NCBI GenBank assembly: GCA_027943335.1
Contig: BSBK01001869.1
Location: 2,176,501 to 2,240,500 of the forward strand
From: Chamaecyparis obtusa
Taxonomy: Eukaryota; Streptophyta; Pinopsida; Cupressales; Cupressaceae
Reading direction: 5' to 3'
DNA length: 64,000 nt
Each line of letters begins with the position of its first letter. The stretch's first letter is position 1. Below are positions 56,616 to 64,000 of this stretch, piece by piece. The position numbers were made by a program, and so were the translations under genes. The notes below the pieces were generated by a model. That model was not told the DNA's origin and searched no databases. It saw only the letters and a program-made list of their open reading frames with translations.

Positions 56616-59066
56616 CATTTTCCTCTTAGCACAAACATCCTGATGGTGAGGTTTTGACCTTCACACTCATTGAGTATGATCATGTTGGTCCCATGCGAGG
56701 GTAAACTACTAAAGGGAATTTTATTTTAGAGCATATTTTTGATGCCTTGCGTTAACATGGAGACGTTGGGTGTGGTTTAGGATGGTATTCTAGTGATTCT
56801 TAGAGATAGGGATGACTCGATCTTGAGTTGCAGTGACTCTTCCTGACATTATGTTTTATGATAGCATCATGAGATGCACCTAGTTCAGCTTTGTCTTATG
56901 TTTATCAGGAGGTTATCATTGGGGTCATGATGGATTTATTGAGGGACCCTACCCTAATCCTGTCATTGCATTTCTTCTATCTGTATTATAGACTCAGTAT
57001 TTAGATACGTCATGTTGATGCATTGTGGATTTATATTCTAATGGACACATGTTTGACCACACTAATTTGTGATGTACTATTTTTCATGTTGCTTATGTAT
57101 TCATGTCAATGTTTCTAGGTTGTACTATGTTTTCTTAAGGGCTAAATGAATTCAACTAATTTTGTTACTATAGAGAAATTGAGTGCATGTTTTGAGGGGT
57201 TTGAATGGGAATCGGGCAATTTAAATTATAATGAGATGAGATGTAAATTCTAATGAAGTAAATATTTTTTCCTTGTGTATGTAATTTCTAATAGAAAATG
57301 TAGTAGGAAAGGTGTGTAGAGTCATGAATTGAGTAGGTAGAATGTACCCTTTTTTAATATTGAAATATTACTATGGGATGTGAATGTTTACATAAATGAT
57401 CATTTGAATTTATATTATGTTGTGACATGTATTAAATAGAAAGTTGATTATTAGGCCCTGATGTTAGGAAGAAGATTTCGAGTATTATGCCTTGATGTTA
57501 TATTTATGCAAGAAATGTGAATCAATTGTTATGTTGTGTAGATTATTTAGGACTATTTTACATGCTTTGATTATTAGGTCTTGATTTTATGGTATTTGAT
57601 AAATTATGTAATTAGAATATTATGCCTTAATTTCATGTTGATGCAATAAATGTTTGTGAGATGATCATGGTTAATGAATTAGGTTAATTGATATATTTAT
57701 GTATTCTTGAATTAACTTGATTTGAATTGACTAATATATTATTGAGATTATGTGAATTTCGTGTGATGTAGTGTGGATGCAATTGGAGTATATAATGTAT
57801 TTGAGTGTGATGATTTATGATGTATTTTATATGTATATGTCATTTGATTTTTTATGAGCTACTGATATTTTTACCTAGTGTGCAAGAAATTGACCATGGA
57901 TTAAATAAGGGGAAATTAAAGATGGATGCATGTGAAAAATCTTGTAAAGCCAAGGTTAACTCCAAGGGGAGAAATAACCTCGTTGTAATGTAATAATGTT
58001 GTAAAGTAATGTTTGAATGTATTATTTCAATTGTGTTTATTTTTATTTTATATTAATGTTTACTTGGCATGCCATGTGTGTAGTGATATGTTGTAACTTT
58101 ATGTGGTGTCAATTGACATATGTGTTTGTGAGTTGGCATGGCCAAGTACATTGTTTATTAGTTGTCTTCCACCTTTGAGTCACCTTGTAGAATCCCAAGG
58201 TTAGGTATCTTGGTTGTTTAGCCTTGGGAGGGAATCTTATTTCAGATTTTTGTGGGTCAACTCTTAGTGGACTTTTGAGAGGTTAAATGTAGCCCTAAGG
58301 GTTAGTTAGGGTTAAAATGAGATTACCTTATAGGTGTACTTTGGGTTGGGGGTCAAATTTTGACCAATAGGATTTTTTTGGCCCATTTTTTTGCCTCTTC
58401 TAAAAATGTCTTTTTAGAAAGTGATGAAATTGGGAAATGTGTCATTTCTTCCTCTCTTTGCATTTTTTAATTTTCCTCTTGTTGGAGAGAGAACCCTTGG
58501 ATAGTGTGTCCAATCATCTTAGAGGTTAGGTAGGGTTTTCCATTATAGTGGGATGGAGAGAAATTCGATAGGTTGATTTCCCACTCTCCAATTTTGGGAG
58601 ACTTCTAGTGGACTTAGCAAGTTTTTGGTGGACTTAGCAAAGGAAGACTTGTAGGAAGGGAGCTCTTCTCAACTTTCATTGTCATAGATTAGAGAAATAT
58701 TGGTTTCCCTTTCATGGAAGACTCTCTTTTTTTACTTGTTGTAAATGCAGATTTTTTTTTGTGTGTTATTGTATATGTTTTTGTGAAGCTTTATGCTTGC
58801 TTTCCATGGCTTCTTGTTTTAGTGTATTACTAGTTTTATTTTTGTCTTGCTTATTTTACTGGGTGTGCAAGGCTAAACTCACCCTTGTGAGGGAAGAGAG
58901 TCTTGATGGGTGAAGGGCTTTAGTTGGGAATGCCCATTTAGTGTAGATTCCTTCCTCATGGAGGCAGGGGATGAGGCATGGATGTATGAGCTTCATGTTG
59001 CTATTTTTGTTATCTTCACACTTGGGGTCATAAGGGTTATTACTTGTGTATGGAAATGGAAGGAAT

Positions 59067-59160
59067 GGTATTTTGGTTATGGCCTTGTGAAGGAAATGGT
59101 ATTATTGGTTATGGCCTTGTGAAGGCAATGATATTTTGGTTATGGCCTTGTTGAAGGCAT
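59067..59160. repeat. Three-copy tandem repeat, about 31 bp
   Basis: Units of the form RATATTTTGGTTATGGCC followed by TTGTGAAGGMAAT, three times with small changes. Confidence 0.8.
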
Positions 59161-59982
59161 GATATCATATTTGTATGGTTTCTCCTACTTGGGTATTTTC
59201 CACCTTCACCCCTCTTATGGGTCCAAGGTGACCCATTGTGTAAATCAATGGCAAGGAAATTTTATGTGAAAAATGTATTTGTTAGTTTTTGTATGTGTAT
59301 GTGATGTTTGAGCATGATTGTACTCACATCCATCTTTGTTTCCCAAAGCTCGAGGGTGGCCATGTAATGGCTTAGGTTGGGAGGTGAGCCTCCATGGTCA
59401 AGTGGTTTTCTTTTGCAGATTTCCATTGGATAAACCTTGTTGGTTTTGTTGAAGAAAAAGAAGATTTAGTCATTTTCTACTTGTAGTTTTTATGTTGTAA
59501 AAGGGCTATAAAACCATGTATAAAAGAGTAGTGAAAAAGGCAATCTAAATGTCTAAATGCATGAAAAATGCTTGTAAAAGTTTGTATTGGTATGTGTAAT
59601 GCTCTCCATAATTTTTTATGTATTTCTAAAGAAAGAAAGTGTAAAAAAGATGATTCCTTATGCTTAAATGCAACAATAAAGCTTGCTGCTTTGTTTTCCC
59701 ATATGCAAGAAAAGTTATATTTTCTTATGATTGTTAATCTCTTCCTTATGTAGTCAAAACTTACTTCAAGTATTTAGTTAAAAAAAGAAAATTTAATGTA
59801 GATTTGCTTTCCTAATTACCTATGTAAGAATGGATTTCATTTTGACATCATGTTAGTTTAAAAAAAAGTCTTGTATATATATACATAGATGTATATACCC
59901 TATTGGAATACATTGCTATGTTGATGTTTAAAAAAAATAGAGTTAGTTATTCTCTATCTTTTCTCTTGTTGATTTTGGAAGA

Positions 59983-60013
59983 GTATATATACACACCTTT
60001 GGTGTATATATAC
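59983..60013. repeat. AT-rich inverted repeat
   Basis: GTATATATACACACC, spacer TTT, GGTGTATATATAC: a long near-perfect palindrome, in a TA/CA-rich stretch. Confidence 0.75.
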
Positions 60014-61635
60014 ACACATGTATACTTATGTGTATGCAAAACTTGAAAATCTTCATCGTCTTCTTTCTCCTTGCCAAACCTGCAATAACCAAATGAGAGA
60101 TTGGGGTTTTGATAGATGTTTTATTCTTTGAATTAGGGTTAGGGCTGGCTTTTTGGAGCTATTTTAATTTTTAATTTTTAATTAAATTATTAAATCATGT
60201 CTAAATTTTAATCTTTATTTTATTATAATTTAGTGACTAATGACATTTCACAGTCACTTTATTTTGAATTCTATTTTAATATTATTTTATTAATCATTGA
60301 AATTATAAAAAGATTCTTTTTTATTTTTTAGTAGGATTTTGTTTGGATTTAAATCTGTCTTATTTTAATTTAATGACTGCTGACTTTAGAGAGTCACTTT
60401 AATTTGAATTCTGATTTATTTATTATTTTTTATTTTCATGGGGATTCTAAAAAGATTTGTTTATTATTTAGTGGGATTCTAATATTTGACTTTTGGAGCT
60501 ATTTTGAATTATGACTTTTCCTTTAATTCTAGCTTAGTCTTTTAATTTTTGTTTAATTCTATTTAATGATTGTTGACTTTATATAGTCACCTTTTGAAAT
60601 TTGATTTAATAATATTACTTTATTTAGATCTTGAGACTACAAAAGATGCCCTTTTATTATATTATTGAGATTTTAAATATCTGGTCATTGGATGATTATT
60701 TTCACTTTATTTTTAAATTTAATAATATTCAAATATTATTTAAATAGACTCTTTGAATATTTTAATATTAATCCTTAAGAATTGTCATTTTTCAGATTTA
60801 AAATTTAATATTTAATTTTTATTGATTTGTATATATGTTTTATTATAGAGTTGGTGATTATTTTAATATTCATTTTTTTAAATTGATTTTATTACTTTAA
60901 TGGATTATTTTAGGGGAGATTAATTCATATGTCCAAGGTGGAACCTAGGTAAATTATTTCTCCCTTAGCATTAATGTCAAATTCAATATTAATATTATGT
61001 ATGGGTTTCAAATCTTTTTTAATGTATAAAATTAAATTATTAATAAACTTTGGGAACTATTTAACTTAAGTAAAAATATAATATTTAAAGTTAATATATT
61101 TGAATATTATTATTTTAATATTTAATAATTTCTTAACCTTAGTTTTTACTTAGGATTATTATCTTGATCTTATTTTATCATTTTATCTCTTTATTGATAT
61201 TTTGTGTTTTTTATCCTAGTTGGTAACTCGGTTCACGATAGGAGCCATTAGGGTACGATTAAGATTGAATTAATCTTTATTTTGATTTGAACCTGTTTGG
61301 GGTGTGTTAACCCAACCTTGACTTTTCGATATTTTCTAAGTCTAAATTTTCACTTTGATTTATCTCTTTTGTTAACTCTTATTTTAAGCCTTGTTAGGAT
61401 TTCTTAGAGACCTAGTTAGGGGTTCGCATAGACTAATGCAGTTTAACGATCAAGGGATGTTGGCAAGCCAACACATGCCATGATACCTCTTGTGAGTTAA
61501 CATGTGTTGGTTGTTGCATTTCATTTCATGCTAAGTGTTCCTTAGTATGTAACCTTGTTGATTATATGTGCTTTAAAAAAAATTGTTGTGTGTGTTTTGT
61601 CGTAATTTTTTGGGCATGACACACCGAGTAACAAG

Positions 61636-62450
61636 TTCTTGGAAACCATTAGTCTCTAGTAACATTGAACATTTCCCTTATGAAAAAGGAGTTTTTTATT
61701 GTTGTGTTTTCTTCCTCTGAAGACCGTGATTTGGTGTTAGAAAGTTGTGGGTTTGGGGGAATCACTTTGTTTCCATCAAACCCTCGACAATCTCCTTCAA
61801 CCCACTCCCTAAACTACTCAATGTGCGCTCTATGTGGGTTCATCTCCCTAGTCTCCCACTCTATTTTTGGGATATTTCTTACTAAGGCTATGACTTCACT
61901 AGTTTTCTCTATGTTCACTTGAATTTTGGTTGACATGGATATCTCCACACCACTATTGGGGGATGTGGTGCTCACGATTACGAATAGACCTTGGACTCAA
62001 TCGTTGGATGAGGACCTCCCCTTTCAATATCGCCAATGCTTCTCTACTAGACATCTAGCTACAGATTGTTCTCTTTTGCGTCGTAAAGGTTCTATCACTT
62101 GGTCGAAGGATGAAAATGATGATTATTTGAATGTTAGATCTTTTGATTCTACCTCTGAGGACTCCTCATAGGCTGATGATGAAGATGAGGCTCCCGCTAC
62201 AAATGTGGGTGATGCTCCTACTGCAAACCTGGGTAAAACTCCTACTACAAATCTAGATGACACCCCTATTGTAAACCATGTGGATATGCTCCTCCTACTA
62301 TTGCATACCCCTCTAGCTATGTGGACCATTCTTCACCTTCTACTCATGCTACGCTCCAAGCTTCAATTGACAATGTACAACTTCCTCAGCATTCTGGTCT
62401 TGGTGTTGACACAAGTCCAAATGGTGATTCATTAGTGGCTCCCCTTGTGG
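61636..62450 (+). pseudogene. LINE ORF1 remnant, DUF4283 and zinc knuckle
   Basis: Across two frames: SWKPLVSSNIEHFPYEKG, FFIVVFSSSEDRDLVLES, then after a frame change FVSIKPSTISFNPLPKL and WVHLPSLPLYFW, the signature of the DUF4283 domain in plant LINE ORF1 proteins. After another change (61926-62171) comes PFQYRQCFSTRHLATDC, a CCHC knuckle in which the first Cys is Tyr and Gly is Arg. The tail is acidic and Pro/Thr-rich (DSTSEDSS). ORF1 proteins bind the LINE RNA. Joined in the genome to 56009-56615 before the 5-kb insertion. Confidence 0.75.
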
Positions 62451-62460
62451 TGATTACATT

Positions 62461-62504
62461 TGCCCCTCTTTGAATTGATGTGTGAGCAGCGCATTGATTC
62501 AAAG
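62461..62504 (-). promoter_or_regulatory. PPT and PPT-adjacent hairpin (T5)
   Basis: CTTTGAAT (plus 62468-62475) and ATTCAAAG (plus 62497-62504) form a perfect 8-bp stem; the PPT abuts the truncated LTR. Confidence 0.75.
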
Positions 62505-62528
62505 AATATCTGATTTCAAAGCATAGAA

Positions 62529-62931
62529 TAGTTTGATATGAAGTGATGAAACTAAACGTCTATTTGATGATAGCAAAAAATAACCAATTTGATATGGATT
62601 CTGATGAAATTGATTAATGTCAGAAAAAATATTAAACCATAGGTTTGGTTTGAATGAATAATTAGCTTGATGTGATGCGATGAAACTAATTACCATTAAG
62701 AAACAAATTGAGATAATGGACTTGATATGGGTCCTAATGAAGCCAATTACCATATAAAAAAGACAATATCATATTGATATGGGTCTTGATGAACCTGATA
62801 TTCCCCTAGAGATTTGATTGTGTTGCAATAGATTAGATATATGTCTGAGTGACTTTATGTGCAACGATGAAATCACTCATTCAAAAGGATCGAAGAACCT
62901 CAATTTGGTATTGGATTTTGATGAAGTTGAG
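62529..62931 (-). other. Array of seven constant-loop hairpins (T5)
   Basis: Hairpins at 62529-62554, 62581-62616, 62659-62692, 62714-62749, 62765-62802, 62846-62879 and 62899-62931. Loops are 13-17 nt. The third, read on the element strand, is CATCGCATCACATC, identical to the first T1 loop. Stems differ from each other and from T1 and keep pairing, for example TAATTAGCTT/AAACTAATTA and GAGTGACTTT/AAATCACTC with one bulge. Confidence 0.75.
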
Positions 62932-63149
62932 ATGCCCAATACAATGAGGCCTTGTTTGATTAGATTTGATTGATAGATGGATTGGTGAAGAAGATTTGAA
63001 AAATTTTCTTGATTTGAAGATTGATCTTTTGTAATGATCATGGACTAATGATGTATTGATCATGCCCCCTCGAGAGAAAAATTAAAATATGGCAAGATAC
63101 CATAGTGATTCTAGGCAATTCAATTGATAAAAAGCATTTGAGTTTGATT

Positions 63150-63712
63150 AAAAATGATGTAGAACAAATTTAATCTGATGCTGATTGATTTTTCATACAG
63201 TTAAGAACACATTTTGCACTTGATTGGGATCTTGTTGACCAAGTTTGACCAGGTTTGACGATGAGTTGGCCATGGTTGACCAAATATTTTAGCACATAGA
63301 TTGATTGAGAAAAGATTGGGAAAGATTTTGAATTAATTTTGCATTGTGAAGATCGATTGCTCAAGCGGTCAATTGCTTTTGACCAAAAAATTGATTTAAT
63401 ATTTTGACAATATAGATGATGTCATATTTCAATTTCAATTCCGAAAATGGAGTTAGGACCATCAAATTAGGTAGGGGTACAATTTTCACCAAGATTGGAG
63501 CACTTTGAAAATTAGGTCAAATTGATATAAAAGGGGTCAAAAGGTTAACATCTCATGTAGGAAATGTCATGTCAATAGATAGGTACTCGATCATGTCAGA
63601 GATGATAAGATCCACAGTCAACCACTTGTGAGAAAATAATGAGAACGTCAATGTGAATTTCAACTTAAGTTCCAACTCTCACAAGATTTATATAATTTAA
63701 AAAGTAATTTTA
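63150..63712 (-). other. T5 3' UTR homologous to T1
   Basis: No gene. Matches the T1 segment at 34760-35120 in order and orientation relative to the PPT (for example TTGGTCAAC tracts and the Phe-rich AT stretches). No antisense ORF is visible in the part inside the window. Confidence 0.5.
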
Positions 63713-63897
63713 TCATGCTGAAAATACTTTAAATGCCAATCTAACATGAATGCAACCTAGGACTTTAGTCATCGATTTTGAGATGGTCTTTTTCATCATT
63801 GAGCATTTGGGACAGGGAATGTTGATACAACCCTCACTGGAAAAGATACCATGAGGATATGAATATGACATAATCGGATTGAGTGTCAGAAGTAGAC

Positions 63898-63994
63898 ATA
63901 AGCACCAAGGCACAAAGAGTCAGGATAACCTTAATGTCATTTCCTTTTAATATTGCAAGTGAACATAAGCACAAGGGCTTAAAGCGCCAAGATG
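63898..63994 (-). other. Paired GGTCATC stem-loops (T5)
   Basis: On the minus strand CATCTTGGCG...GCCCTTGTG (63970-63994) and GGTTATCCTGAC...GTGCCTTGGTGCTT (about 63898-63930) correspond to the pairs in T1 and T2, but are more decayed. Confidence 0.45.
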
Positions 63995-64000
63995 AATTAA

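Larger units (their letters stand above)
56616..61635. other. About 5 kb of AT-rich DNA splitting the LINE ORF1
   Basis: No ORF worth calling. Contents: long T/A-rich stretches; a three-copy tandem repeat at 59067-59160; an inverted repeat at 59983-60013; a ORF of 70 codons at 58910-59122 that overlaps the tandem repeat; and ATT-rich tracts at 60150-61150. The right edge carries TTTTTTGGGCATGACACACC. I could not find paired LTRs or a clear target duplication, so its class is unknown. It may be a large solo LTR, a LARD-type element or several insertions. Confidence 0.45.
62451..64000 (-). mobile_element. T5: 3' end of a fourth Tat element, minus strand
   Basis: On the minus strand the PPT (CAAAGAGGGGCAAA, about 62461-62474) is followed by TGTAATCACC, the same LTR start as T1, but the LTR breaks off after about 10 bases into LINE-like sequence. 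Upstream on that strand lie the PPT hairpin, seven constant-loop hairpins, sequence homologous to T1 at 34760-35120, and the paired GGTCATC stem-loops near the window edge. No coding region is in the window. Confidence 0.8.

Overview
The window reads as intergenic DNA from a large-genome seed plant. I see no intact host gene, no tRNA or rRNA, and no bacterial feature. The sequence is AT-rich and made almost entirely of nested, decaying retrotransposons: Ty3/gypsy Tat lineage, a Ty3/gypsy chromovirus, Ty1/copia-like solo LTRs, non-LTR elements, and one large non-autonomous LTR element. A gymnosperm is plausible because the elements are old, large and slowly removed, but the sequence does not prove it.

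Layout, left part (1-38221). A Tat element, T1, enters from the left with its integrase (1-956) and leaves through its 3' LTR (35743-38221). Between these lies an antisense reading frame encoding a plant-mobile-domain (PMD)-like protein. That frame is cut into three pieces by a copia-like solo LTR (2992-3503) and by a complete Tat element, H (3969-33378). H carries gag, protease, G-patch, RT, two RNase H domains, integrase and an unrelated antisense ORF. H holds a solo chromovirus LTR (29432-30412). Its leader was entered by A (5866-19871), a non-autonomous element with LTRs of about 3 kb and one acidic ORF. The 3' LTR of A was entered by T2 (12604-18423), a third Tat element that is internally deleted. 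The nesting is therefore T1 > H > A > T2. It is supported by target-site duplications (GCCCC for A, CTAGT for T2, one surviving side for H) and by the PMD frame resuming on both sides of H.

Middle part (36172-44730). A retroposon with a 19-bp target duplication sits inside the T1 3' LTR. Its 3' portion, the rest of the LTR and about 220 bp of flank were then amplified into four tandem units of about 2.1 kb.

Right part (44731-64000). A minus-strand chromovirus (46393-53910) with a chromodomain integrase interrupts an unidentified decayed minus-strand reading frame. The chromovirus RT is itself cut by a copia-like solo LTR (49626-50931). A LINE ORF1 remnant (about 56009-62450) is split by about 5 kb of AT-rich DNA. 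The window ends in the 3' UTR of a fourth Tat element, T5, on the minus strand.

The most unusual signal is in the Tat 3' UTRs. T1, T2, H and T5 share several apparently structured RNA motifs: a GGTG-AAAA-CCTR hairpin repeated up to three times after integrase; a paired GGTCATC stem-loop; arrays of hairpins with a near-constant 14-nt loop but different, compensated stems; and a CTTTGAAT/ATTCAAAG hairpin abutting the polypurine tract. I do not recall these being described together. Most in-frame stops in the decayed ORFs fit C-to-T loss at CGA, CAG or CAA codons, or G-to-A at TGG, as expected for heavily methylated elements.
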